56,511 nt of DNA, from positions 1 through 56,511 of the forward strand of contig NW_027018212.1 in NCBI RefSeq assembly GCF_032854445.1. Direction: 5' to 3'. Every line of letters starts with the position of its first letter. Positions within the stretch are counted from its first letter, which is position 1. A model generated the notes under the pieces. The model ran no database searches. It was not told where the DNA came from and worked only from the letters and a program-made list of their open reading frames with translations. The DNA is from Liolophura sinensis. Lineage: Eukaryota > Mollusca > Polyplacophora > Chitonida > Chitonidae. Shown here piece after piece: positions 23,111 to 36,075 of this stretch. Both the position numbers and the translations under genes were made by a program.

Positions 23111-26100
23111 ACGTCTTCTGGGCTACCGAAGGGCACATAACTTATAGTCAAAAGTTGAATATAGTAATGACCAGTCGCGATTGTACAGAGTACAGTGTAG
23201 CCGAATTCAATAAACAAGAAGACCAGGTAAAAATGCAAAAGTGGAAAAACTGTTCCAGTGCTGCTGGTAAGAGGCTAATCCGACGTATTTTGTGACGAGA
23301 AATCGAATGGTGCAAACCTTGTTGCTCTCCGACCAATACTTTTGGCTGTAGCGACAAATCAATGAATATTGATGTCATAATCACGTGCCCAGCAACGGCT
23401 CTTACTCCATGGAAACCAGGGATATTTGCAATTTTTTAACAGCTGCCGATGCCTGGCCCAGTTGCGCATCTTTTGGCACCTTATAAATGTGGGTCAGTGT
23501 TTAGTTGTACTTTTTACAGCAGACTGTATCAAGTACCTTGTGTTTTTTTATGTACAAATGGTGTGGTTTTTCTACACGTAGATAAAGACATTGAGATTGT
23601 CTTGCACTTAGAAGTAAGACAATTGCTGGGTGAGTTAAATGGGCTTAGCCCAAAGATTTCAGGTCTTCTGGGCTACCGAAGGGCACATAACTTATAGTCA
23701 AAAGTTGAATATAGTAATGACCAGTCGCGATTGTACAGAGTACAGTGTAGCCGATTTCAATTAACAAAAAGACCAGGCAAAAATGCAAAAGTGGAAAACC
23801 TGTTCCAGTGCTGCTGGTAAGAGGCTAATCCGACGTATTTTGTGACGAGAAATCGAATGGTGCAAACCGCGTTGCTCTCCGACCAATACGTTTGGCTGTA
23901 GTGACAATTGAATGATCATTTATGTCATAATCACGTGCCCAGCAACGGCTCTTACTCCATGGAAACCAGGGAAATTTGCAATTTTTCAACAGCTGTCGAT
24001 ACCTGGCTCAATTCCGCATCTTTTGGCACCTTATTCATGTGGGTCTGTGGTCAGTTGTAATTTTTACAGCAGACTGTATCAAGTACCTTGTGTTTTTCAC
24101 GTACAAATGGTGTGGTTTTTCTACACGTAGATAAAGACATTGAGATTGTCTTGGACTTAGAAGTAAGACAATTGCTGGGTGAGTTAAATGGGCTTAGCCG
24201 AAAGATTTGACGTCTTCTGGGCTACCGAAGGGCACATAACTTATAGTCAAAAGTTGAATATAGTAATGACCAGTCGCGATTGTACAGAGTACAGTGTAGC
24301 CGAATTCAATAAACAAGAAGACCAGGTAAAAATGCAAAAGTGGAAAAACTGTTCCAGTGCTGCTGGTAAGAGGCTAATCCGACGTATTTTGTGACGAGAA
24401 ATCGAATGGTGCAAACTGCGTTGCTCTCCGACCAATACTTTTGCCTGTAGTGACAATTGAATGATCATTTATGTCATAATCACGTGCCCAGCAACGGCTC
24501 TTACTCCATGGAAACCAGGGATATTTGCAAATTTTTAACAGCTGCCGATGCCTGGCCCAGTTCCGCATCTTTTGGCACCTTATAAATGTGGGTCAGTGTT
24601 TAGTTGTACTTTTTACAGCAGACTGTATCAAGTACCTTGTGTTTCTCACGTACAAATGGTGTGGTTTTTCTACACGTAGATAAAGACATTGAGATTGTCT
24701 TGGACTTAGAAGTAAGACAATTGCTGGGTGAGTTAAATGGGCTTGGCCCAAAGATTTCAGGTCTTCTGGGCTACCGAAGGGCACATAACTTATAGTCAAA
24801 AGTTGAATATAGTAATGACCAGTCGCGATTGTACAGAGTACAGTGTAGCCGATTTCAATTAACAAAAAGACCAGGCAAAAATGCAAAAGTGCGAAAACTG
24901 TTCCAGTGCTGCTGGTAAGAGGCTAATCCGACGTATTTTGTGACGAGAAATCGAATGGTGCAAACCGCGTTGCTCTCCGACCAATACTTTTGGCTGTAGT
25001 GACAATTGAATGATCATTTATGTCATAATCACGTGCCCAGCAACGGCTCTTACTCCATGGAAACCAGGGAAATTTGCAATTTTTCAACAGCTGCCGATGC
25101 CGGGCACAATTCCGCATCTTTTGGCACCTTACTGAAGTGGGTCAGTGTTCAGTTGTACTTTTTACAGCAGACTGTATCAAGTACCTTGTGTTTTTCACGT
25201 ACAAATGGTGTGGTTTTTCTACACGTAGATAAAGACATTGAGATTGTCTTGCACTTAGAAGTAAGGCAATTGCTGGGTGAGTTAAATGGGCTTAGCCCAA
25301 AGATTTCAGGTCTTCTGGGCTACCGATAGGCTCATAACTTATAGTCAAAAGTTGAATATAGTAATGACCAGTCGCGATTGTACAGAGTACAGTGTAGCCG
25401 ATTTCAATTAACAAAAAGACCAGGCAAAAACGCAAAATTGGAAAAATTGTTCCAGTGCTGCTGGTAAGAGGCTAATCCGACGTATTTTGTGACGACAAAT
25501 CGAATGGTGCAAACCGCGTTGCTCTCCGACCAATACTTTTGCCTGTAGCGACAACTGAATGATCATTTATGTCATAATCACGTGCACAGCAACGGCTCTT
25601 ACTCCATGGAAACCAGGGAAATTGGCAATTTTTCAACAGCTGCCGATACCTGGCCCAATTGCGCATCTTTTGGCACCTTATAAATGTGGGTCAGTGTTTA
25701 GTTGTACTTTTTACAGCAGACTGTATCAAGTACCTTGTGTTTTTTATGTACAAATGGTGTGGTTTTTCTACACGTAGATAAAGACATTGAGATTGTCTTG
25801 CACTTAGAAGTAAGGCAATTGCTGGGTGAGTTAAATGGGCTTAGCCCAAAGATTTCAGATCTTCTGGGCTACCGAATGGCACATAACTTATAGGCAAAAG
25901 TTGAATATAGTAATGACCAGTCGCGATTGTACAGAGTACAGTGTAGCCGATTTCAATTAATAAAAAGACCAGGCAAAAACGCAAAATTGGAAAAATTCTT
26001 CCAGTGCTGCTGGTAAGAGGGTAATCCGACGTATTTTGTGACGAGAAATCGAATGGTGCAATCCGCGTTGCTCTCCGACCAATACTTTTGCCTGTAGCGA

Positions 26101-29100
26101 CAATTGAATGATCATTTATGTCATAATTACGTGCACAGCAACGGCTCTTACTCCATGGAAACCAGGAAAATTTGCAATTTTTCAACAGCTGCCGATGCCT
26201 GGCTCAATTCCGCATCTTTTGGCACCTTACTGAAGTGGGTCAGTGTTCAGTTGTACTTTTTACAGCAGACTGTATCAAGAACCTTGTGTTTCTCACGTAC
26301 AAATGGTGTGGTTTTTCTACACGTAGATAAAGACATTGAGATTGTCTTGCACTTAGAAGTAAGGCAATTGCTGGGTGAGTTAAATGGGCTTAGCCCAAAG
26401 ATTTGACGTCTTCTGGGCTACCGAAGGGCACATAACTTATAGTCAAAAGTTGAATATAGTAATGACCAGTCGCGATTGTACAAAGTACAGTGTAGCCGAT
26501 TTCAATTAACAAAAAGACCAGGCAAAACTGCAAAAGTGGAAAAACTGTTCCAGTGCTGCTGGTAAGAGGCTAATCCGACGTATTTTGTGACGAGAAATCG
26601 AATGGTGCAAACCGCGTTGCTCTCCGACCAATACTTTTGGCTGTAGCGACAATTCAATGATCATTGATGTCATCATCACGTGCCCAGCAACGGCTCTTAC
26701 TCCATGGAAACCAGGGATATTTGCAATTTTTCAACAGCTGCCGATGCCTGGCCCAATTCCGCATCTTTTGGCACCTTATAAATGTGGGTCAGTGTTTAGT
26801 TGTACTTTTTACAGCAGACTGTATCAAGTACCTTGTGTTTTTCACGTACAAATGGTGTGGTTTTTCTACACGTAGATAAAGACATTGAGATTGTCTTGGA
26901 CTTAGAATTAAGACAATTGCTGGGTGAGTTAAATGGGCTTAGCCCAAAGATTTGACGTCTTCTGGGCTACCGAAGGGCACATAACTTATAGTCAAAAGTT
27001 AAATATAGTAATGACCACTTGCGATTGTACATAGTACAGTGTAGCCGATTTCAATTAACAAAAAGACCAGGCAAAAATGCAAAAGTGGAAAAACTGTTCC
27101 AGTGCTGCTGATAAGAGGCTAATCCGACGTATTTTGTGACGAGAAATCGAATGGTGCAAACCGCGTTGCTCTCCGACCAATACTTTTGGCTGTAGCGACA
27201 AATCAATGAATATTGATGTCATAATCACGTGCCCAGCAACGGCTCTTACTCCATGGAAACCAGGGATATTTGCAATTTTTTAACAGCTGCCGATGCCTGG
27301 CCCAGTTCCGCATCTTTTGGCACCTTATAAATGTGGGTCAGTGTTTAGTTGTACTTTTTACAGCCGACTGTATCAAGTACCTTGTTTTTTTTATGTACAA
27401 ATGGTGTGGTTTTTCTACACGTAGATAAAGACATTGAGATTATCTTGCACTTAGAAGTAAGACAATTGCTGGGTGAGTTAAATGGGCTTAGCCCAAAGAT
27501 TTCAGGTCTTCTGGGCTACCGAAGGGCACATAACTTATAGTCAAAAGTTGAATATAGTAATGACCAGTCGCGATTGTACAGAGTACAGTGTAGCCGATTT
27601 CAATTAACAAAAAGACCAGGCAAAAATGCAAAAGTGCAAAAACTGTTCCAGTGCTGCTGGTAAGAGACTAATCCGACGTATTTTGTGACGAGAAATCGAA
27701 TGGTGTAATCCGCGTTGCTATCCGACCAATACTTTTGGCTGTATTGACAATTGAATGATCATTTATGTCATAATCACGTGCCCAGCAACGGCTCTTACTC
27801 CATGGAAACCAGGGATATTTGCAATTTTTCAACAGCTGCCAATGCCTGGCTCAATTCCGCATCTTTTGGCACCTTACTGAAGTGGGTCAGTGTTCAGTTG
27901 TACTTTTTACAGCAGACTGTATCAAGTACCTTGTGTTTATCACGTACAAATGGTGTGGTTTTTCTACACGTAGATAAAGACATTGAGATTTTCTTGCACT
28001 TAGAAGTAAGGCAATTGCTGGGTGAGTTAAATGGGCTTAGCCCAAAGATTTCAGATCTTCTGGGCTACCGAAGGGCACATAACTTATAGTCAAAAGTTGA
28101 ATATAGTAATGACCAGTCGCGATTGTACAGAGTACAGTGTAGCCGATTTCAATTAACAAAAAGACCAGGCAAAAATGCAAAAGTGGAAAAACTGTTCCAG
28201 TGCTGCTGGTAAGAGGCTAATCCGACGTATTTTGTGACGAGAAATCGAATGGTGCAAACCGCGTTGCTCTCCGACCAATACGTTTGGCTGTAGTGACAAC
28301 TGAATGATCATTTATGTCATAATCACGTGCCCAGCAACGGCTCTTACTCCATGGAAACCAGGGAAATTTGCAATTTTTCAACAGCTGCCGATACCTGGCT
28401 CAATTCCGCATCTTTTGGCACCTTATTCATGTGGGTCTGTGGTCAGTTGTACTTTTTACAGCAGACTGTATCAAGTACCTTGTGTTTTTCACGTACAAAT
28501 GGTGTGGTTTTTCTACACGTAGATAAAGACATTGAGATTGTCTTGGACTTAGAAGTAAGACAATTGCTGGGTGAGTTAAATGGGCTTAGCCGAAAGATTT
28601 GACGTCTTCTGGGCTACCGAAGGGCACATAACTTATAGTCAAAAGTTGAATATAGTAATGACCAGTCGCGATTGTACAGAGTACAGTGTAGCCGAATTCA
28701 ATAAACAAGAAGACCAGGTAAAAATGCAAAAGTGGAAAAACTGTTCCAGTGCTGCTGGTAAGAGGCTAATCCGACGTATTTTGTGACGAGAAATCGAATG
28801 GTGCAAACTGCGTTGCTCTCCGACCAATACTTTTGGCTGTAGTGACAATTGAATGATCATTTATGTCATAATCACGTGCCCAGCAACGGCTCTTACTCCA
28901 TGGAAACTAGGGAACTTTACAATTTTTTAACAGCTGCCGATGCCTGGCTCAATTCCGCATCTTTTGGCACCTTATAAATGTGGGTCAGTGTTTAGTTGTA
29001 CTTTTTACAGCAGACTGTATCAAGTACCTTGTGTTTTTTATGTACAAATGGTGTGGTTTTTCTACACGTAGATAAAGACATTGAGATTGTCTTGCACTTA

Positions 29101-32100
29101 GAAGTAAGACAATTGCTGGGTGAGTTAAATGGGCTTAGCCCAAAGATTTCAGGTCTTCTGGGCTACCGAAGGGCACATAACTTATAGTCAAAAGTTGAAT
29201 ATAGTAATGACCAGTCGCGATTGTACAGAGTACAGTGTAGCCGATTTCAATTAACAAAAAGACCAGGCAAAAATGCAAAAGTGGAAAACCTGTTCCAGTG
29301 CTGCTGGTATAAGACTAATCCGACGTATTTTGTGACGAGAAATCGAATGGTGTAATCCGCGTTGCTCTCCGACCAATACGTTTGGCTGTATTGACAATTG
29401 AATGATCATTGATGCCATAATCACCTGCACAGCAACGGCTCTTACTCCATGGAAACTAGGGAACTTTACAATTTTTTAACAGCTGCCGATGCCTGGCTCA
29501 ATTCCGCATCTTTTGGCACCTTACTGAAGTGGGTCAGTGTTTAGTTGTACTTTTTACAGCAGACTGTATCAAGTACCTTGTGTTTTTCACGTACAAATGG
29601 TGTGGCTTTTCTACACGTAGATAAAGACATTGAGATTGTCTTGCACTTAGAAGTAAGACAATTGCTGGGTGAGTTAAATGGGCTTAGCCCAAAGATTTGA
29701 CGTCTTCTGGGCTACCGAAGGGCACATAACTTATAGTCAAAAGTTGAATATAGTAATGACCAGTCGCGATTGTACAAAGTACAGTGTAGCCGATTTCAAT
29801 TAACAAAAAGACCAGGCAAAAATGCAAAAGTGGAAAAACTGTTCCAGTGCTGCTGGTAAGAGGCTAATCCGACGTATTTTGTGACGAGAAATCGAATGGT
29901 GCAAACCGCCTTGTTCTCCGACCAATACTTTTGGCTGTAGCGACAAATCAATGAATATTGATGTCATAATCACGTGCCCAGCAACGGCTCTTACTCCATG
30001 GAAACCAGGGATATTTGCAATTTTTTAACAGCTGCCGATGCCTGGCCCAGTTCCGCATCTTTTGGCACCTTATAAATGTGGGTCAGTGTTTAGTTGTACT
30101 TTTTACAGCAGACTGTATCAAGTACCTTGTGTTTTTTATGTACAAATGGTGTGGTTTTTCTACACGTAGATAAAGACATTGAGATTGTCTTGGACTTAGA
30201 AGTAAGACAATTGCTGGGTGAGTTAAATGGGCTTAGCCCAAAGATTTCAGGTCTTCTGGGCTACCGAAGGGCACATAACTTATAGTCAAAAGTTGAATAT
30301 AGTAATGACCAGTCGCGATTGTACAGAGTACAGTGTAGCCGATTTCAATTAACAAAAAGACCAGGCAAAAATGCAAAAGTGGAAAACCTGTTCCAGTGCT
30401 GCTGGTATAAGACTAATCCGACGTATTTTGTGACGAGAAATCGAATGGTGCAAACTGCGTTGCTCTCCGACCAATACTTTTGCCTGTAGTGACAATTGAA
30501 TGATCATTTATGTCATAATCACGTGCCCAGCAACGGCTCTTACTCCATGGAAACCAGGGAACTTTACAATTTTTTAACAGCTGCCGATGCCTGGCTCAAT
30601 TCCGCATCTTTTGGCACCTTACTGAAGTGGGTCAGTGTTAAGTTGTACTTTTTACAGCAGACTGTATCAAGTACCTTGTGTTTTTCACGTACAAATGGTG
30701 TGGCTTTTCTACACGTAGATAAAGACATTGAGATTGTCTTGCACTTAGAAGTAAGACAATTGCTGGGTGAGTTAAATGGGCTTAGCCCAAAGATTTGACG
30801 TCTTCTGGGCTACCGAAGGGCACATAACTTATAGTCAAAAGTTGAATATAGTAATGACCAGTCGCGATTGTACAAAGTACAGTGTAGCCGATTTCAATTA
30901 ACAAAAAGACCAGGCAAAAATGCAAAAGTGGAAAAACTGTTCCAGTGCTGCTGGTAAGAGGCTAATCCGACGTATTTTGTGACGAGAAATCGAATGGTGC
31001 AAACCGCGTTGCTCTCCGACCAATACTTTTGGCTGTAGCGACAATTCAATGATCATTGATGTCATAATCACGTGCCCAGCAACGGCTCTTACTCCATGGA
31101 AACCAGGGATATTTGCAATTTTTTAACAGCTGCCGATGCCTGGCCCAATTCCGCATCTTTTGGCACCTTATAAATGTGGGTCAGTGTTTAGTTGTACTTT
31201 TTACAGCAGACTGTATCAAGTACCTTGTGTTTTTCACGTACAAATGGTGTGGTTTTTCTACACGTAGATAAAGATATTGAGATTGTCTTGGACTTAGAAT
31301 TAAGACAATTGCTGGGTGAGTTAAATGGGCTTAGCCCAAAGATTTGACGTCTTCTGGGCTACCGAACGGCACATAACTTATAGTCAAAAGTTAAATATAG
31401 TAATGACCCCTCGCGATTGTACATAGTACAGTGTAGCCGATTTCAATTAACAAAAAGACCAGGCAAAAATGCAAAAGTGGAAAAACTGTTCCAGTGCTGC
31501 TGATAAGAGGCTAATCCGACGTATTTTGTGACGAGAAATCGAATGGTGCAAACCGCGTTGCTCTCCGACCAATACTTTTGGCTGTAGCGACAAATCAATG
31601 AATATTGATGTCATAATCACGTGCCCAGCAACGGCTCTTACTCCATGGAAACCAGGGATATTTGCAATTTTTTAACAGCTGCCGATGCCTGGCCCAGTTC
31701 CGCATCTTTTGGCACCTTATAAATGTGGGTCAGTGTTTAGTTGTACTTTTTACAGCAGACTGTATCAAGTACCTTGTGTTTTTTATGTACAAATGGTGTG
31801 GTTTTTCTACACGTAGATAAAGACATTGAGATTGTCTTGCACTTAGAAGTAAGACAATTGCTGGGTGAGTTAAATGGGCTTAGCCCAAAGATTTCAGGTC
31901 TTCTGGGCTACCGAAGGGCACATAACTTATAGTCAAAAGTTGAATATAGTAATGACCAGTCGCGATTGTACAGAGTACAGTGTAGCCGATTTCAATTAAC
32001 AAAAAGACCAGGTAAAAATGCAAAAGTGGAAAAACTGTTCCAGTGCTGCTGGTAAAATGCAAATCCGACGTATTTTGTGACGAGAAATCGAATGGTGTAA

Positions 32101-33830
32101 ACCGCGTTGCTCTCCGACCAATACTTTTGGCTGTAGCGACAATTGAATGATCATTTATGTCATAATCACGTGCACAGCAACGGCTCTTACTCCATGGAAT
32201 CCAGGGAAATTTGCAATTTTTCAACAGCTGCCGATGCCTGGCTCAATTCCGCATCTTTTGGCACCTTACTGAAGTGGGTCAGTGTTCAGTTGTACTTTTT
32301 ACAGCAGACTGTATCAAGTACCTTGTGTTTTTCACGTACAAATGGTGTGGTTTTTCTACACGTAGATAAAGACATTGAGATTTTCTTGGACTTAGAAGTA
32401 AGACAATTGCTAGGTGAGTTAAATGGGCTTGGCCCAAAGATTTCACGTCTTCTGGGCTACCGAAGGGCACATAACTTATAGTCAAAAGTTGATATTAGCA
32501 ATTTTTTAACAGCTGCCGATGCCTGGCCCAATTCCGCATCTTTTGGCACCTTATAAATGTGGGTCAGTGTTTAGTTGTACTTTTTACAGCAGACTGTATC
32601 AAGTGCCTTGTGTTTTTCACGTACAAATGGTGTGGTTTTTCTACACGTAGATAAAGACATTGAGATTGTCTTGGACTTAGAAGTAAGACAATTGCTGGGT
32701 GAGTTAAATGGGCTTGTCCCAATGATTTCAGGTCTTCTGGGCTACCGAAGGGCACATAACTTATAGTCAAAAGTTGAATATAGTAATGACCAGTCGCGAT
32801 TGTACAGAGTACAGTGTAGCCGATTTCAATTAACAAAAAGACCAGGCAAAAATGCAAAAGTGCGAAAACTGTTCCAGTGCTGTTGGTAAGAGGCTAATCC
32901 GACGTATTTTGTGACGGGAAATCGAATGGTGCAAACCGCGTTGCTCTCCGACCAATACTTTTGGCTGTAGTGACAATTGAATGATCATTTATGTCATAAT
33001 CACGTGCCCAGCAACGGCTCTTACTCCATGGAAACCAGGGAAATTTGCAAATTTTCAACAGCTGCCGATGCCTGGCTCAATTCCGCATCTTTTGGCACCT
33101 TACTGAAGTGGGTCAGTGTTCAGTTGTACTTTTTACAGCAGAATGTATCAAGTACCTTGTGTTTTTTCACGTACAAATGGTCTGGTTTTTCTACACGTAG
33201 ATAAGACATTGAGATTGTCTTGCACTTAGAAGTAAGGCAATTGCTGGGTGAGTTAAATGGGCTTAGCCCAAAGATTTCAGATCTTCTGGGCTACCGAAGG
33301 GCACATAACTTATAGTCAAAAGTTGAATATAGTAATGACCAGTCGCGATTGTACAGAGTACAGTGTAGCCGATTTGAATGAACAAAAAGACCAGGTAAAA
33401 ATGCAAAAGTGGAAAAACTGTTCCAGTGCTGCTGGTAAAAGGCTAATCCGACGTATTTTGTGACGAGAAAATCGAATGGTGTTAACCGCGTTGCTCTCTG
33501 ACTAATACTTTTGGCTGTAGCGACAATTCAATGATGATTGATGTCATAATCACGTGCCCAGCAACGGCTCTTACTCCATGGAAACCAGGGAACTTTACAA
33601 TTTTTTAACAGCTGCCGATGCCTGGCCCAATTCCGCATCTTTTGGCACCTTATAAATGTGGGTCAGTGTTTAGTTTGTACTTTTTACAGCAGACTGTATC
33701 AAGTACCTTGTGTTTTTTATGTACAAATGGTGTGGTTTTTCTACACGTAGATAAAGACATTGAGATTTTCTTGGACTTAGAAGTAAGACAATTGCTGGGT
33801 GAGTTAAATGGGGCTTGGCCCAAAGATTTC
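23111..33830 (+). repeat. Higher-order repeat unit, copy 2
   Basis: Tandem second copy of the preceding unit. Block starts: 23359 B, 23909 C, 24458 B, 25007 A, 25556 B, 26105 A, 26654 B, 27203 B, 27752 A, 28301 C, 28850 B, 29399 A, 29948 B, 30497 A, 31046 B, 31595 B, 32144 A+t, 32978 A, 33528 B. The offset stays exactly 10,717 from 23111 to about 33166, and I saw no difference from copy 1 in the parts compared. From 33167 single-base gains and losses appear: an extra T in GTTTTTTCACG, one A lost in GATAAGAC, an extra A in GAGAAAATCG, an extra T in AGTTTGTAC and an extra G in ATGGGGCTT. This copy therefore runs 10,720 bp. Either a very recent duplication or an assembly loop would look like this. 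Confidence 0.93.
32144..32977 (+). repeat. Fused block with truncated monomer, site 4 (copy 2)
   Basis: Junction word TTGATATTAG starts at 32489, exactly 10,717 bp after site 3, with the same private variants in the flanks. It is the copy-2 counterpart in the higher-order repeat. Confidence 0.95.
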
Positions 33831-36075
33831 ACGTCTTCTGGGCTACCGAAGGGCACATAACTTACAGTCAAAAGTTTGAATATAGTAATGACCACTCGCG
33901 ATTGTACAGAGTACAGTGTAGCCGATTTCAATTAACAAAAAGACCAGGCAAAAATGCAAAAGTGGAAAAACTGTTCCAGTGCTGCTGGTAAGAGGCTAAT
34001 CCGACGTATTTGTGACGAGAAATTGAATGGTGCAAACCGCGTTGCTCTCCGACCAATACGTTTGGCTGTAGCGACAATTGAATGATCATTTATGTCATAA
34101 TCACGTGCCCAGCAACGGCTCTTACTCCATGGAAACCAGGGATATTTGCAATTTTTTCAAACAGCTGCCAATGCCTGGCTCAATTCCGCATCTTTTGGCA
34201 CCTTACTGAAGTGGGTCAGTGTTCAGTTGTACTTTTTACAGCAACTGTATCAAGTACCTTGTGTTTATCACGTACAAATGGTGTGGTTTTTTCTACACGT
34301 AGATAAAGACATTGAGATTGTCTTGCACTTAGAAGTAAGGCAATTGCTGGGTGAGTTAAATGGGCTTAGCCCAAAGATTTCAGATCTTCTGGGCTACCGA
34401 AGGGCACATAACTTATAGTCAAAAGTTGAATATAGTAATGACCAGTCGCGATTGTACAGAGTACAGTGTAGCCGATTTCAATTAACAAAACAAAAACACC
34501 AGGCAAAAATGCAAAAGTGGAAAAACTGTTCCAGTGCTGCTGGTAAGAGGCTAATCCGACGTATTTTGTGACGAGAAATCGAATGGTGCAAACCGCGTTG
34601 CTCTCCGATCAATACGTTTGGCTGTAGTGACAATTGAATGATCATTTATGTCATAATCACGTGCCCAGCAACGGCTCTTACTCCATGAAAACCAGGGAAA
34701 TTTGCAATTTTTCAACAGCTGCCGATACCTGGCTCAATTCCGCATCTTTTGGCACCTTATTCATGTGGGTCTGTGGTCAGTTGTAATTTTTACAGCAGAC
34801 TGTATCAAGTACCTTGTGTTTTTCACGTACAAATGGTGTGGTTTTTCTACACGTAGATAAAGACATTGAGATTGTCTTGGACTTAGAAGTAAGACAATTG
34901 CTGGGTGAGTTAAATGGGCTTAGCCCAAAGATTTGACGTCTTCTGGGCTACCGAAGGGCACATAACTTATAGTCAAAAGTTGAATATAGTAATGACCAGT
35001 CGCGATTGTACAGAGTACAGTGTAGCCGATTTCAATAAACAAAAAGACCAGGTAAAAATGCAAAAGTGGAAAAACTGTTCCAGTGCTGCTGGTAAAAGGC
35101 TAATCCGACGTATTTTGTGACGAGAAATCGAATGGTGCAAACTGCGTTGCTCTCCGACCAATACTTTTGCCTGTAGTGACAATTGAATGATCATTTATGT
35201 CATAATCACGTGCCCAGCAACGGCTCTTACTCCATGGAAACCAGGGAACTTTACAATTTTTTAACAGCTGCCGATGCCTGGCTCAATTCCGCATCTTTTG
35301 GCACCTTATAAATGTGGGTCAGTGTTTAGTTGTACTTTTTACAGCAGACTGTATCAAGTACCTTGTGTTTTTCACGTACAAATGGTGTGGCTTTTCTACA
35401 CGTAGATAAAGACATTGAGATTGTCTTGCACTTAGAAGTAAGACAATTGCTAGGTGAGTTAAATGGGCTTAGTCCAAAGATTTGACGTCTTCTGGGCTAC
35501 CGAAGGGCACATAACTTATAGTCAAAAGTTGAATATAGTAATGACCAGTCGCGATTGTACAAAGTACAGTGTAGCCGATTTGAATGAACAAAAAGACCAG
35601 GTAAAAATGCAAAAGTGGAAAAACTGTTCCAGTGCTGCTGGTAAAAGGCTAATCCGACGTATTTTGTGACGAGAAATCGAATGGTGTTAACCGCGTTGCT
35701 CTCTGACTAATACTTTTGGCTGTAGCGACAATTCAATGATGATTGATGTCATAATCACGTGCCCAGCAACGGCTCTTACTCCATGGAAACCAGGGAACTT
35801 TACAATTTTTTAACAGCTGCCGATGCCTGGCCCAATTCCGCATCTTTTGGCACCTTATTAGTGTGGGTCAGTGTTTAGTTGTACTTTTTACAGCAGACTG
35901 TATCAAGTACCTTGTGTTTTTTATGTACAAATGGTGTGGTTTTTCTACACGTAGATAAAGACATTGAGATTTTCTTGGACTTAGAAGTAAGACAATTGCT
36001 GGGTGAGTTAAATGGGCTTGGCCCAAAGATTTGACGTCTTCTGGGCTACCGAAGGGCACATAACTTATAGTCAAA

